From Exiguobacterium undae DSM 14481 (GTDB lineage: Bacteria; Bacillota; Bacilli; Exiguobacteriales; Exiguobacteriaceae), in assembly GCF_000620805.1 (NCBI RefSeq), contig NZ_KK211187.1, forward strand, positions 2,605,389 to 2,669,388: a stretch of 64,000 bases of DNA, in the 5' to 3' direction. Under the pieces are notes generated by a model. The model had not been told where the DNA came from and made no database searches. It saw only the letters and a program-made list of their open reading frames with translations. The translations under genes and the position numbers were made by a program. This document shows, in pieces, positions 1-9,259 of this stretch. Each line of letters opens with the position of its first letter. Position 1 is the first letter of the stretch.

Positions 1-1236
1 TTCCGTATCTTGCGCCATCACCCATCCACCGATCGTATCGATATCCTCTTCCTCGATTCCGAGATTAAAACGTTCGTTTAAATCATCAATCAAGACACGA
101 CCGGAAATCCGATACAACCGTTCATGGATCTGCTCGATATCTGCTTTTTCATCTTTATCGAATTCATCCCGGATTTCGCCGACGATTTCTTCCAGTATAT
201 CCTCCATCGTGATGACACCGGCTGTCCCGCCGTACTCATCGATGACAAGAGCCATCGGCGTCCGTTCGACTTGCATTTTCAGCATGGCGTCCTGTAATGG
301 GGAGTATTCCGAAACGATCGGTAAATTGTGCACGTAATAGCTCAACGCCTTGCCTTTGTTTGCCATATGATCCGTAAACAATTGTTTCGCATTGATGAAG
401 CCAAGAATTTTATCCTTGTCGCCTTCTTCCGCGACAGGATATCGCGTGAACTGATATTCTTCGACCAAGGCGATGATATCCTGCATCGATGCGTCATTTG
501 AAATGGTGATCAAATCCGTCCGCGGCAACATGATATCCTTTGCGATTCGTTCGTCAAAAGAAAAGATGTTCTGCATGTAAGACAATTCGGTTTGATTGAT
601 TTCACCGCTCTTATAGCTTTGTGTCATGATGATTTTGATTTCTTCTTCCGAATGGGCATCTTCATGTCCGGCCGGTTCGACACCAAACAAACGTAAGAAT
701 ACACGGGCCGATCCGTTTAATAACCAGATGACCGGTTTCATCACTTTACCGAACCAGTAGAGTGGTGGTGCCAGTAACATCGTGATGGCTTCCGTCTTTT
801 GAATCGCCAATGACTTAGGGGCAAGTTCGCCGAGGACGACGTGTAAAAACGTTACGACGGAAAATGCCAAAGTAAACGAAACGACGGTTGAAACGGATTG
901 CGGAAGTTCAATTTCCTTGAAGAGCATCTCAAGAATAGCCCCAACCGTCGATTCGCCTAACCATCCTAAACCAAGTGCCGTCACGGTGATCCCGAGCTGA
1001 CAGGCAGACAGATAATAGTCGAGGTTCTCCACTAATTTTTTCGCCGTCTTTGCGGTCTTACTGCCTTCTGTGATCAATTGATCGATTCGGGACATCCTCA
1101 TCTTGACAACCGAAAATTCTGCTGCGACAAAAAATGCGGTCAACACAATTAATAGTGCAATGATCAAAAGCCGAATGATAATCGTTGTTGTATCGAATGT
1201 CTCCACTGCGTGTGTACTGTCCAATCGTTTCCCCAA
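1..1236 (-). CDS. CNNM/CorC (HlyC/TlyC-type) membrane protein with CBS pair, 3' end beyond window
   Basis: The reading frame stays open to base 1, so the C-terminus is missing; about 412 codons are visible. The N-terminal DUF21 part carries several membrane segments with the family motif AAEFSVVKMR near residue 35. A CBS pair follows, entered through MLPRTDLI, and the last visible residues (GRVLIDDLNERF) belong to the CorC_HlyC domain. The family is linked to divalent cation (Mg/Co) export. The start is uncertain: a strong GGAGGTG at about 1249-1255 fits TTG 1236 or TTG 1224 better than ATG 1257, which overlaps it. The 5' leader also contains a 7-bp hairpin at 1267-1285. Transport substrate is inferred from family only. 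Confidence 0.85.
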   Translation of the reverse strand, partial: MGKRLDSTHAVETFDTTTIIIRLLIIALLIVLTAFFVAAEFSVVKMRMSRIDQLITEGSKTAKTAKKLVENLDYYLSACQLGITVTALGLGWLGESTVGAILEMLFKEIELPQSVSTVVSFTLAFSVVTFLHVVLGELAPKSLAIQKTEAITMLLAPPLYWFGKVMKPVIWLLNGSARVFLRLFGVEPAGHEDAHSEEEIKIIMTQSYKSGEINQTELSYMQNIFSFDERIAKDIMLPRTDLITISNDASMQDIIALVEEYQFTRYPVAEEGDKDKILGFINAKQLFTDHMANKGKALSYYVHNLPIVSEYSPLQDAMLKMQVERTPMALVIDEYGGTAGVITMEDILEEIVGEIRDEFDKDEKADIEQIHERLYRISGRVLIDDLNERFNLGIEEEDIDTIGGWVMAQDTE

Positions 1237-1296
1237 ACTAAGGGGATTCACCTCCATTTAATTAAGCCGGCATGCATTATGCCGGTCTTCTCCATC

Positions 1297-1327
1297 AAAA
1301 AGAAGCCTGTTTTAAGTAACAAGCTTC
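1297..1327 (-). terminator. Intrinsic terminator after the DUF456 gene
   Basis: On the minus strand GAAGCTTGTT pairs with AACAGGCTTC (10 bp, one G-U) around a 6-nt loop and is followed by five T. It ends the DUF2254-DUF456 transcript and separates it from the CNNM gene. Confidence 0.8.
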
Positions 1328-1399
1328 TCTACTTTTTCATATTCATACTATAACGGAACTCTTGCAAAATGTGTACTTGCAGGCAAATCTTCTTTTCAT

Positions 1400-1882
1400 T
1401 TAGACGACGTACATGATAAACACGACGATCATCAACAACATCGCAATCCCTTTCAGTAAAGCACTCGAGAGAATTCCGAGCACCGTTCCGATCCCGATGG
1501 AAACCGAATCTTTCCATGTCTTTTTACTGATGATTTTTTCGGTCAAGATGGCAAACACAAACGGGAAAATCAGCAGACCGATTCCCGGAATGATAAACGG
1601 TCCTGTAATCAAACCAACGGTCGTTGCAATCTTTGCCGCCTGTGATCCTCCACGCCGGTCGACGGTATAAGAGCTGACCAGATAATCCAAGGTAAAGAGC
1701 AAGATGATAAACACTGTCTGGATGATCCAAAAGCTGACGGTTAGTTCCGTGAAGCTGAATCCAAACCCGTAAATTAAAAATCCGACGATGAGTAATGGTG
1801 CACTTGGTATGACAGGATACACAAGCCCGGCGAAGGCCGCTAAAAAACATAATGCAATTAAAATCCACAATAAGGTCGTCAT
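1400..1882 (-). CDS. DUF456 family membrane protein
   Basis: This 160-residue, very hydrophobic protein matches the DUF456 pattern: an N-terminal segment ending LVYPVIPSAPLLIVGFLIYG, a middle motif GLITGPFIIPGIGLLIFPF and a C-terminal glycine-rich membrane segment. I count about four or five membrane spans and no catalytic signature. No molecular function is established for the family. It lies 62 bases downstream of the DUF2254 gene in the same direction and is closed by a strong terminator, so the two probably share a transcript. ATG 1882 is used; AGGAGATTGG upstream serves as ribosome-binding site. Confidence 0.8.
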   Translation of the reverse strand: MTTLLWILIALCFLAAFAGLVYPVIPSAPLLIVGFLIYGFGFSFTELTVSFWIIQTVFIILLFTLDYLVSSYTVDRRGGSQAAKIATTVGLITGPFIIPGIGLLIFPFVFAILTEKIISKKTWKDSVSIGIGTVLGILSSALLKGIAMLLMIVVFIMYVV

Positions 1883-1944
1883 GCCAATCTCCTACTTTCT
1901 AATTTCTTTCCTTTTTCTATTACGTTCAGTGTCTTCTTCAGGTT

Positions 1945-3150
1945 TCATAAAAGAGCTTTCTCCTGTGCCTGTTCCAGATGTCGACGATCCCACTCATTTA
2001 ACGCGGACCAGTCCACTTCCGAACAAACAAACGGAATGAATCGGTCAATGCTCACCTTGTGTTCCGGCAGTGCATCCCGTTTCATGATTTCAAGGGCTTC
2101 AAGCATCGTCGCAAGCACTGAAATATCTTCTTCACCGTAATGTCTCAATTGGTAAAACGTCAGATAAAGGAAGTCTGAAAACGCTAATCGATTGACCGTA
2201 ACAGCCCCTTCTCCGGTCACCAACAGATCCCCATCCTGCAAGACGGTGTAGCGTCTCAACAAATCTCCGATTTGCCGCATCGCATGCCGCGCCGTGTTTG
2301 GATCGTTGATACCGGGTGAAATCGCCCGGAGCGCCACTTCTGTCAACTTTTGAATCACAAACGGAAAATCTTGTTCTGCTGATCGTGTTGGTCCGATGAT
2401 AATTCCCTGTTCCACTTCTTGTTGAGCGGCACTGCCGATACGTTGTCCCTGCGTGACGTAACTCCCGATCGCAACATCGATTGTCACCCGCTGACCCGAT
2501 TTCATCACGGCATCATAATCGATGGCTTGTAGATAACCCGTTTGCGCAGCTGTCACATGGAAGGGATAAGACTCTTCCTGACTCGATACCAGTTGATAGT
2601 GCCCTTCTTTGATGGCATCGATGTGTTCGGTAATCAATGTACATCCTTCTTCATGCAGGCGATCAAGTAATGTCGTCACCCGAATCGACTGACTGACGAT
2701 GTGGACGAAAGCAACAAACGCGATGATGGCAATCAAGACGACGATGACTGCAACAGCAGAGGCGACGACGCTGTCCTTTAGCGAAGGACGCATGAAAAAC
2801 AGCATCGTGATCGAATAGGTGACGGTCCCGATAAAAATGCCAAAGATGTGTTGGACTTGCCGGTTCTCAATGAAATTCGGTAACGTCCGGGGTGAAAATT
2901 GGGATGAATAGGTTGTCAGGACAACTAAAATCGTCGAGAACGTGAATGTCATCATCGTCAGCAATCCCGTAAATACAGCGCTGTGGATGGTTTGTGCCAG
3001 TCCGAGTGTCGTTTTCCAGTCGTTCGGGAACAACTCTTTTGCGTATAGATCGATGGCCAGGACCAACGCTGTTAAAAATGCTCCCCCTACACCATAAAGG
3101 AGAGGCCACCACCAATTTGTCTCTCGATACAATAATTTCAACTTCTGCAT
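1945..3150 (-). CDS. DUF2254 family integral membrane protein
   Basis: The 401-residue protein has four predicted membrane spans in the first 170 residues, then a soluble domain. Family-typical stretches are FSTILVVLTTYSSQFSPRTL (around residue 68) and ISPGINDPNTARHAM (around residue 285), both characteristic of DUF2254. A short glycine-rich stretch (VDVAIGSYVTQGQRIG) looks like the biotinyl/lipoyl-like barrel seen in related membrane proteins. Function is unknown; a channel or envelope role is only a guess. It heads a two-gene unit with the DUF456 gene. ATG 3150 follows a weak GAGTGGAGTG-type site. Confidence 0.8.
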   Translation of the reverse strand: MQKLKLLYRETNWWWPLLYGVGGAFLTALVLAIDLYAKELFPNDWKTTLGLAQTIHSAVFTGLLTMMTFTFSTILVVLTTYSSQFSPRTLPNFIENRQVQHIFGIFIGTVTYSITMLFFMRPSLKDSVVASAVAVIVVLIAIIAFVAFVHIVSQSIRVTTLLDRLHEEGCTLITEHIDAIKEGHYQLVSSQEESYPFHVTAAQTGYLQAIDYDAVMKSGQRVTIDVAIGSYVTQGQRIGSAAQQEVEQGIIIGPTRSAEQDFPFVIQKLTEVALRAISPGINDPNTARHAMRQIGDLLRRYTVLQDGDLLVTGEGAVTVNRLAFSDFLYLTFYQLRHYGEEDISVLATMLEALEIMKRDALPEHKVSIDRFIPFVCSEVDWSALNEWDRRHLEQAQEKALL

Positions 3151-3346
3151 GCCTCAATCACTCCACTCTTAAATATACCGCTATATTTTTTAATTCCTGT
3201 TTCTTCATCTAGTAAAACGTGTTCGATATATCTTTTTAAAACTTGCCGAGTCAATTCATTTTGTGAAAGTGTAAGTTTGTGTTTTACTTCTCCACATAAC
3301 GTGAATAACTTAACTGTTATCAAAAACGAATTGGAGATGAATATCC

Positions 3347-4831
3347 ATGCAACAGCAAACAGAATCAACAATCCATACAGATTTCACGAAGATTTTTATT
3401 AACGGTCAGTGGCGCAAAGGCGCAAGTGACAGCAACATGACAAACACAAATCCCTTCACAGGCGAAACATTATTTGAGATTTCAGCAGCAAACAACGAAG
3501 ACTTGGATGATGCTTATCAATCTGCGAAAGTCGCGCAAAAAGAGTGGGCGAAAGTTCCGGCATTGAAACGCCAAGGACTCATCGAACAGTTCTTAAAAGT
3601 GATGTACGAAGAAAAAGAAACAATCATCGACTGGCTGATTAAAGAATCCGGCAGTACACGGATTAAAGCAGAAGGCGAGTTTCTCGCGTCTGTCTTAATC
3701 GTTAAAGAAGCTGCCACATTCCCGTTGCGGATGCACGGAGAAATTCGTCCATCTGTCGTTCCGGGCAAAGAAAACCGGATTTACCGGAAAGCACTTGGTG
3801 TCATCGGCATCATCAGTCCTTGGAACTTCCCGTTCCACCTTGCTATCCGTTCGATCGCTACGGCTATCGCAATCGGAAACGCGGTCGTCGTTAAACCGGC
3901 AACCGATACACCGGTATCAGGCGGCTTGATCTTTGCAAGTCTCTTCGAAAAAGCGGGTCTGCCAAAAGGTGTCTTAAACGTCATCGTCGGTCGCGGATCA
4001 GAAATCGGCGACTCCATCGTCGAGCACCCGGTCCCACGTTTGATTTCCTTCACAGGTTCAACGGAAGTGGGTCGCCATATCGGTGAGCTGGCCGGGAAAC
4101 ACCTGAAAAAAACTGCTCTTGAACTCGGTGGAAACAACGTCTTCGTCGTTCTTGATGATGCAGACTTAGATCGTGCGGTCGAATCCGCTGTTTACAGCAA
4201 ATTCTATCACCAAGGTCAAATCTGTATGTCGACGAACCGAATTCTCGTTGCTCAATCGATTCACGATGAATTCGTCGAAAAATATGTCGCTCGTGTCAAA
4301 GAGCTTCAATTCGGTGATCCATCAAACGGTCGGACGCAAGTTGGTCCACTGATCAACCAATCACAAGTTGATCGCATCATGGAAGAAATCGAAAAAACAA
4401 AAGCTGCTGGTGCAACAGTTCGTGTCGGCGGTGAAGCAGACGGTAACGTCATCGCACCTACTGTCGTCACTGGTGTTACAAATGACATGCCGCTCGCTAA
4501 AAACGAAATCTTCGGACCGGTCGCTGTCATCATTCCATTCAAAGATGATGCAGAAGCACTTGAACTCGCAAACTCACTTCCTTACGGATTAAGTGGTGCT
4601 GTTCACGGTTCTTCTATTGAACGGGCAACAGAATTTGCGCTTCAAGTTGAAACAGGCATGATCCACATCAACGATCAGTCGGTTAACGATGAGCCACATA
4701 TGCCGTTTGGCGGCGAAAAAGATTCAGGTCTTGGCCGCTTTAACGGAGAATGGGTTCTCGAAGAGTTCTCGACGGTACAATGGTTATCCGTCATGCACGA
4801 ACGCCGTCAATACAAACCGTTTTTCGAATAA
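3347..4831 (+). CDS. NAD(P)-dependent aldehyde dehydrogenase (aromatic-aldehyde type, YfmT-like)
   Basis: The 494-residue protein is a full-length ALDH-superfamily enzyme oxidising an aldehyde to its acid with NAD(P)+. Visible landmarks are the cofactor-binding SPWNFPF (around 162), FTGSTEVGR (around 231), the general-base glutamate in ALELGGNN (around 258) and the nucleophilic cysteine in GQICMSTNR (around 294). Overall flavour resembles the vanillin/benzaldehyde dehydrogenase group including B. subtilis YfmT, but substrate cannot be fixed from sequence. It lies 63 bases before a tautomerase gene on the same strand, with a 10-bp hairpin between them, suggesting linked expression. The start ATG 3347 has GGAGATGAA upstream. 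Confidence 0.9.
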   Translation: MQQQTESTIHTDFTKIFINGQWRKGASDSNMTNTNPFTGETLFEISAANNEDLDDAYQSAKVAQKEWAKVPALKRQGLIEQFLKVMYEEKETIIDWLIKESGSTRIKAEGEFLASVLIVKEAATFPLRMHGEIRPSVVPGKENRIYRKALGVIGIISPWNFPFHLAIRSIATAIAIGNAVVVKPATDTPVSGGLIFASLFEKAGLPKGVLNVIVGRGSEIGDSIVEHPVPRLISFTGSTEVGRHIGELAGKHLKKTALELGGNNVFVVLDDADLDRAVESAVYSKFYHQGQICMSTNRILVAQSIHDEFVEKYVARVKELQFGDPSNGRTQVGPLINQSQVDRIMEEIEKTKAAGATVRVGGEADGNVIAPTVVTGVTNDMPLAKNEIFGPVAVIIPFKDDAEALELANSLPYGLSGAVHGSSIERATEFALQVETGMIHINDQSVNDEPHMPFGGEKDSGLGRFNGEWVLEEFSTVQWLSVMHERRQYKPFFE

Positions 4832-4847
4832 GATAATTGCACGATAG

Positions 4848-4871
4848 GAAGTACGGGTTCTCCCGTACTTC
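4848..4871 (+). other. Perfect intergenic hairpin without U-tract
   Basis: GAAGTACGGG pairs perfectly with CCCGTACTTC across a TTCT loop between the aldehyde dehydrogenase and tautomerase genes. There is no T-run behind it, so it is more likely an mRNA-stabilising or processing hairpin, or a weak attenuator, than a terminator. Confidence 0.6.
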
Positions 4872-4894
4872 TACATATGAAAGGAAGATGTAAC

Positions 4895-5284
4895 ATGCCA
4901 TTACTTCGTTTTGATGTCATCGAAGGACGCTCGGATGAAGAATTAAAGTTATTACTCGATACAGCACATGAAGCGATGCTCGAAGCGTTTGATGTACCGG
5001 AACGGGACCGCTATCAAATCGTTCATACCCACAAAGCAAACGAAATGGTCATCCAAGATACCGGTCTTGGACTCACACGGACGAATCGTGTCGTCCTAAT
5101 CAGTGTGACGAGTAAGACACGAACCGAGGAAAAGAAACAGGCACTCTACCGTTTACTCGCTGAGCGGCTGGAAGCGGTATGCGGACTGGCGCCAAGTGAT
5201 TTAATGGTTTCCATTGTTGAAAATGATGCTGCAGATTGGAGCTTCGGTCTCGGCAAAGCACAATTTTTAACAGGTGATCTTTAA
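4895..5284 (+). CDS. Tautomerase family protein (4-oxalocrotonate tautomerase-like)
   Basis: I start at ATG 4895 rather than the upstream ATG 4877: AAGGAAG lies 8 bases before 4895, and this start gives Met-Pro, placing the catalytic N-terminal proline of the tautomerase superfamily at position 1 after Met removal. The 129-residue product is of the longer tautomerase class (PF14552-like), with the conserved stretch [18 protein letters not shown] near residue 50. Members isomerise keto-enol substrates of aromatic or unsaturated acid catabolism. The upstream aldehyde dehydrogenase fits a shared aromatic-aldehyde pathway, but that is inference. A 19-bp perfect terminator stem follows. Confidence 0.85.
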   Translation: MPLLRFDVIEGRSDEELKLLLDTAHEAMLEAFDVPERDRYQIVHTHKANEMVIQDTGLGLTRTNRVVLISVTSKTRTEEKKQALYRLLAERLEAVCGLAPSDLMVSIVENDAADWSFGLGKAQFLTGDL

Positions 5285-5302
5285 ACCGTTTTGCGTATTT
5301 AT

Positions 5303-5346
5303 AAAAGGAGTCTGAACTCGGTGTATACCGAGTTCAGACTCCTTTT
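5303..5346. terminator. Bidirectional terminator between tautomerase and yidD
   Basis: A perfect 19-bp stem (AAAAGGAGTCTGAACTCGG and its complement) around TGTATA, with A-run and T-run ends, serves the convergent genes on both sides. Confidence 0.9.
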
Positions 5347-5350
5347 CCAA

Positions 5351-5617
5351 TTACTTTTGCTGTTCTGCCGGATTTTCACGTTGTAGCGGTGCCTTCCAGT
5401 CAAAGGTCTCCGGTACAAAATCAAGACCACCCGGATGAAACGGCTGACATCTCATCAATCGTCGGGTCGTCAAATAGCCGCCTTTAATGGCGCCATGTTT
5501 TTCGATTGCTTCTTTGCCGTAATGAGAACACGTCGGATAAAATCGGCACGTCGCCGGTTTCATCGGTGAAATCACTTTCTGATAAAAGTGAATACCGCCA
5601 AGCATGATTTTTTTCAT
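5351..5617 (-). CDS. yidD: YidD-type membrane protein insertion efficiency factor
   Basis: The 88-residue protein carries the YidD signature: [20 protein letters not shown], then YPTCSHYG and the C-terminal [15 protein letters not shown]. YidD proteins are small amphipathic membrane-associated factors that assist YidC-dependent insertion of inner membrane proteins. The start is placed at ATG 5617, preceded by GGTGGGG, which gives MKKIMLGG; an upstream in-frame ATG at 5656 would add 13 non-conserved residues. It converges on the tautomerase gene across a shared terminator and stands alone here, away from rpmH/rnpA where some bacteria carry it. Confidence 0.93.
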   Translation of the reverse strand: MKKIMLGGIHFYQKVISPMKPATCRFYPTCSHYGKEAIEKHGAIKGGYLTTRRLMRCQPFHPGGLDFVPETFDWKAPLQRENPAEQQK

Positions 5618-5718
5618 TTTTCCCCACCTTCTTTTCCCAACTGTAACGCATATCAAAAGGATTTTCTGTTTGAGTGAATTATACTACTTCTGACAACTAC
5701 TAAAAAGGAAGTGTACCT

Positions 5719-6684
5719 ATGAAGGCTCTTACGTTTCGCTCCTTCGGAGATTCCAGTGTCCTGACCTATCAAGAACATCCGACGCCTGAACTTCGTCCGA
5801 ATGAAGTATTGATTGAGATGAAAGCCATCGGTCTGAATTTTGCCGACATCTATCGTCGCAAAGGAAATTATCATTTAGAGGGAACGCCACCCTACCTGTT
5901 AGGATATGAAGGGGCAGGCATCATTACCAAACTAGGAGACGCTGTACCGGACTTGCAGGTCGGTCAACGGGTCGCCTTCGCCGATGTTCCGAATGCCAAT
6001 GCCGAGTTCGTCGCGGCACCATTTGATAAAGTCATCCCGTTACCGGATTCGATTTCTTATGAAACAGCTGCTTCGATCTTATTACAAGGATTGACCGCGC
6101 ACTATTTGACACGGGACAGTTATGACATCCATCCGCGTGATCTGGTGTTGATTCATGCAGCAGCCGGAGGTGTCGGGCAACTGTTGACACAAATCGTCCG
6201 GTTACGCGGTGCGGTTCCAATCGGTCTGACATCCTCGACGGAGAAAGCAGACATCGCAAAACAAAATGGCTGTGAGCATGTGTTCCTGTATGCAGACGAC
6301 TGGGTTGAAAAGATTCTCACGCTGACGGATCAACGAGGAATTGACGTTGTTTACGAGTCCGTTGGTTCCACGCTGATGGAAAGCTTCCGGGCAACGAAAA
6401 TCCACGGGACCGTTGTCTTTTACGGTATGGCGGGCGGCGATCCTGTCGCCGTCGATCCCCGCTTGTTGATGGACAGTTCCAAAACGTTGACGGGTGGCGA
6501 CCTTTGGAATGTCTTGACGACTCGGGAAGAACGGATTCGCCGCGCCGGCGAATTATTCAGTTGGATTGCATCAGATCAATTACAACTCGCTTCCCCTACA
6601 CTTTTTGCGCTTTCCGATGGTCGACGGGCGCACGATTACCTCGAGAGCCGGCAAAGTACCGGCAAAATTTTGTTGATCCCATGA
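5719..6684 (+). CDS. Zinc-independent quinone oxidoreductase / MDR-family alcohol dehydrogenase
   Basis: The 321-residue protein is a medium-chain reductase of the quinone oxidoreductase type (NADPH:quinone reductase, QorA-like). It begins MKALTFRSFGDSSVL, contains LGYEGAGIITKLG near residue 74 and the Rossmann motif AAAGGVGQ near residue 147, and ends with SRQSTGKILLIP. The cysteine-rich structural zinc loop of true alcohol dehydrogenases is absent. Expected reaction is NADPH-dependent reduction of quinones or enones; substrate is unknown. The start ATG 5719 follows AAAAAGGAAGTG. It is a single-gene unit, closed by a hairpin at 6712-6741. Confidence 0.88.
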   Translation: MKALTFRSFGDSSVLTYQEHPTPELRPNEVLIEMKAIGLNFADIYRRKGNYHLEGTPPYLLGYEGAGIITKLGDAVPDLQVGQRVAFADVPNANAEFVAAPFDKVIPLPDSISYETAASILLQGLTAHYLTRDSYDIHPRDLVLIHAAAGGVGQLLTQIVRLRGAVPIGLTSSTEKADIAKQNGCEHVFLYADDWVEKILTLTDQRGIDVVYESVGSTLMESFRATKIHGTVVFYGMAGGDPVAVDPRLLMDSSKTLTGGDLWNVLTTREERIRRAGELFSWIASDQLQLASPTLFALSDGRRAHDYLESRQSTGKILLIP

Positions 6685-6711
6685 TGGTTAACTAATCGCT
6701 GAATCATGATC

Positions 6712-6741
6712 ACTCCCTCACTTTGGTGAAGGGAGTTTTTT
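6712..6741 (+). terminator. Terminator after quinone oxidoreductase
   Basis: ACTCCCTCAC pairs with GTGAAGGGAGT (one bulged A) and is followed by six T. Confidence 0.75.
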
Positions 6742-6812
6742 GATGTTTTCTGTTCTTAATGATTACAAACAAGAAACAGTTCTCTTGCTCAGCAATTCAT
6801 TTGCTTAAGTAG

Positions 6813-6841
6813 TTGCATTCCACTCTTAAAAAGCGTAAAGT
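6813..6841 (+). promoter_or_regulatory. SigA-type promoter of the yhgE-like/tetR operon
   Basis: TTGCAT (6813-6818) and TAAAGT (6836-6841) are separated by exactly 17 bases, about 60 bases before the start codon at 6902. The TetR-family regulator encoded at the end of the operon may bind around here. Confidence 0.5.
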
Positions 6842-6901
6842 AAATCTCATCAAAACCAGAAACTCAAATTAGTTTTTAGTTTCAAGAAGGAGATCTGATT
6901 T

Positions 6902-9259
6902 ATGTTTCGCTCAGAATGGAAAAAATTAAAAAGCCCGATGATGATTATCGTGATTCTTGCTCTCATCCTTGTGCCGTTCCTTTACAATTCGATCTTTTTA
7001 TCTGCGTTCTGGGATCCGTACGGTCAAACGGAGAACATTAAAGTAGCCGTTGTCAACGAAGACAAGGCGACGAAGTTTGAAGGCGAAAAAATTGATATCG
7101 GGAATCAATTCGTCAAAAAGCTGAAAAAAAACAACGATTTTGACTGGCAGTATCTGTCCCGGAAAGAAGCCGCAAAACAATTGCGCTCCGGGGATATTTA
7201 CATGACCGTCGTCATTCCAAAGAAGTTTTCGCATAACGCAACGACTTTACTGGACGATCATCCGAAAAAAATCGAGTTGGAGTATTATCTCAATCCCGCA
7301 AAAAACTATTCCGGTACTCAAATTTCAAGTGCCGCTGCTAAACAATTAAATGAAAAAATCCGTAAATCCGTAACCAAACAGTACAGTAGCGCGATTTTTG
7401 GATCACTAAAAAAAATCGCCAAAGGATTCGAAGATGCTTCGGAAGGTTCTGCTAAACTCGAGGACGGTGCCAAAAAAACGACAGACGGCGCCAAGACGCT
7501 TACGACCAACCTCGGAAAACTGACGAGCGGAACCAATACTTTATCGACGAATTTAACGAAAGCGAATGATGGTTCTGCTCAAATCTCAACCGGTTTGAAC
7601 ACACTTACTGATGGAACACAAACGCTCGCAGAAAAGTCTGGTGAACTATCAAGCGGTCTGAACCAACTTGATGACAACAGCGCCAAACTGATTAAAGGAT
7701 CAACAGATTTGCAGGCAGGATCGACTAAACTGCGTCAAGGCATCGAAACAGCTTCCGGTGGAACGACTGAACTTCGCCAAGGTCTTGAGACGGCTTCTGC
7801 CGGAGCATCGAAGCTCGACAATAACCTGCCGAAATTTACTGCTGGCCTTAATCAACTAAACGATAAAGCGCAAGAGGTCAATGCGACGATTACAGACTTA
7901 AACAATGCAGCTGCGACGTTAAAAACAGACTTAAGTGCACGTCGTGAAGCGATTGAAGCCAATGTCGCTAAAATCAAAGGTGTCATTTCGGCTTCCGAAA
8001 CTTTATCTGAAGAAGAAAAAAATGCGTTACTTGCATCCATTGCAACCATGGAACAAGATGTACAAAATCTATCGCAACAAGAAACCGCACTTGATGCAAG
8101 TCTTGCTGCAGCTAATGACGCCACAGATAAAATCAATCAACTGGCGGTTGGTGGACAAGAAATTGCATCCGGTGTCTCACAACTGGATGGTGGTTTAGCA
8201 AAGCTGCTTGCCGGTTCAAAACGTTTGGAACAAGGACAAGCTCAACTGCTCACTGGAGCTAAAAGCTTAGAACAAGGACAAAACTCGCTCACTCAAGGCT
8301 TGACCACCTATACTGACGGTGTTCATAAAGCAGCCGAAGGAAGCACACAGCTGACGGCTGGTGCACAAAAAATTGCAACCGGTACGAATGATGCGAGCAC
8401 GGCATCCGGCAAATTGACGTCAGCACTCGGTCAATTATCTGACGGTGCAGTTTCTCTTTCATCCGGTGCAGGACAATTAACAGACGGTGCTTCTCGTCTC
8501 GCGGACGGGAACTCAAAACTCGTTGACGGTGCTAACACCTTAAAAACAGAGCTCGGTAAAGGTGCTAAGGATGCTACCGTCAAGCCGTCCAACGAACGGG
8601 ACAATATGCTCGCTGAACCGGTTGTCTTGAAAGAACATGACTATTCGACCGTCAACAACTATGGTTCTGGTCTGGCAGCCTATATTCTCAGCATTGCATT
8701 ATTTGCCGGTGCCTTAATGTTCTCGTCGGTCTATCAAATCCGTCCGGAACACGGAGAAACCTTGACATGGCGTTTCCTTGTCGGGAAATTATCGCTCGTC
8801 TTACCAATCGGCGCCTTGCAGGGAATTGCCGCTTCCGCCGCCATCGTCTACGTACTGGATGCTGACGTCGCAAGCACACCTGCCCTGTACGGCTTTGCTG
8901 CATTGACCGGGATGACGTTCATCACGTTGCTGTTTACTTTAACGATGCTCTTTGGTCGCGTCGGTCAATTCAGTGCTTTCTTACTGCTGTTACTGCAAAT
9001 CGGCGGCAGTGGCGGAACATTCCCGGTCGAAATGACACCAAGCTTCTTCCAGGCAATTCACCGCTTCCTTCCGATGACCTACTCGGTGACCGGTTTCCGG
9101 GAAGCACTCGGAATCGGTGTGACGGACACACTTATTTCAAACGGTCAGGTACTTGGTTTGATTCTATTCTCCGCCCTTGCGATCAGCTTTGCCGGTGCTT
9201 TAGGCGGGAAACGGATCCTACTTTCGACGAAAGCGAGAAAACGCCATGACACTGTCTGA
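6902..9259 (+). CDS. YhgE/Pip-family membrane protein with long repetitive extracellular domain
   Basis: The 785-residue protein has one membrane segment near residues 14-34, a very long outer region (about 40-580) and five or six membrane spans in the C-terminal 190 residues, the architecture of YhgE/Pip (phage infection protein) and ESX-secretion-associated proteins. The middle is built of degenerate repeats rich in Gly, Ser, Thr, Ala, Leu (patterns such as LxxGxxxLxxG), predicted to form long helical/coiled rods, with a charged coiled-coil insert near residues 310-410. Family members are ABC-2-like in their C-terminus and have been tied to phage adsorption and export. It overlaps the following TetR gene by 14 bases, so that regulator very likely controls it. 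Confidence 0.88.
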   Translation: MFRSEWKKLKSPMMIIVILALILVPFLYNSIFLSAFWDPYGQTENIKVAVVNEDKATKFEGEKIDIGNQFVKKLKKNNDFDWQYLSRKEAAKQLRSGDIYMTVVIPKKFSHNATTLLDDHPKKIELEYYLNPAKNYSGTQISSAAAKQLNEKIRKSVTKQYSSAIFGSLKKIAKGFEDASEGSAKLEDGAKKTTDGAKTLTTNLGKLTSGTNTLSTNLTKANDGSAQISTGLNTLTDGTQTLAEKSGELSSGLNQLDDNSAKLIKGSTDLQAGSTKLRQGIETASGGTTELRQGLETASAGASKLDNNLPKFTAGLNQLNDKAQEVNATITDLNNAAATLKTDLSARREAIEANVAKIKGVISASETLSEEEKNALLASIATMEQDVQNLSQQETALDASLAAANDATDKINQLAVGGQEIASGVSQLDGGLAKLLAGSKRLEQGQAQLLTGAKSLEQGQNSLTQGLTTYTDGVHKAAEGSTQLTAGAQKIATGTNDASTASGKLTSALGQLSDGAVSLSSGAGQLTDGASRLADGNSKLVDGANTLKTELGKGAKDATVKPSNERDNMLAEPVVLKEHDYSTVNNYGSGLAAYILSIALFAGALMFSSVYQIRPEHGETLTWRFLVGKLSLVLPIGALQGIAASAAIVYVLDADVASTPALYGFAALTGMTFITLLFTLTMLFGRVGQFSAFLLLLLQIGGSGGTFPVEMTPSFFQAIHRFLPMTYSVTGFREALGIGVTDTLISNGQVLGLILFSALAISFAGALGGKRILLSTKARKRHDTV

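Noticed and set aside
3138-3371. 77-residue minus-strand ORF upstream of the DUF2254 gene
   Set aside because: It overlaps two better supported genes and their control region, and shows no family features.
7400-8640. Tandem DNA repeats or CRISPR-like array
   Set aside because: The periodicity is at protein level (glycine/serine-rich repeats) without conserved nucleotide units or spacers.
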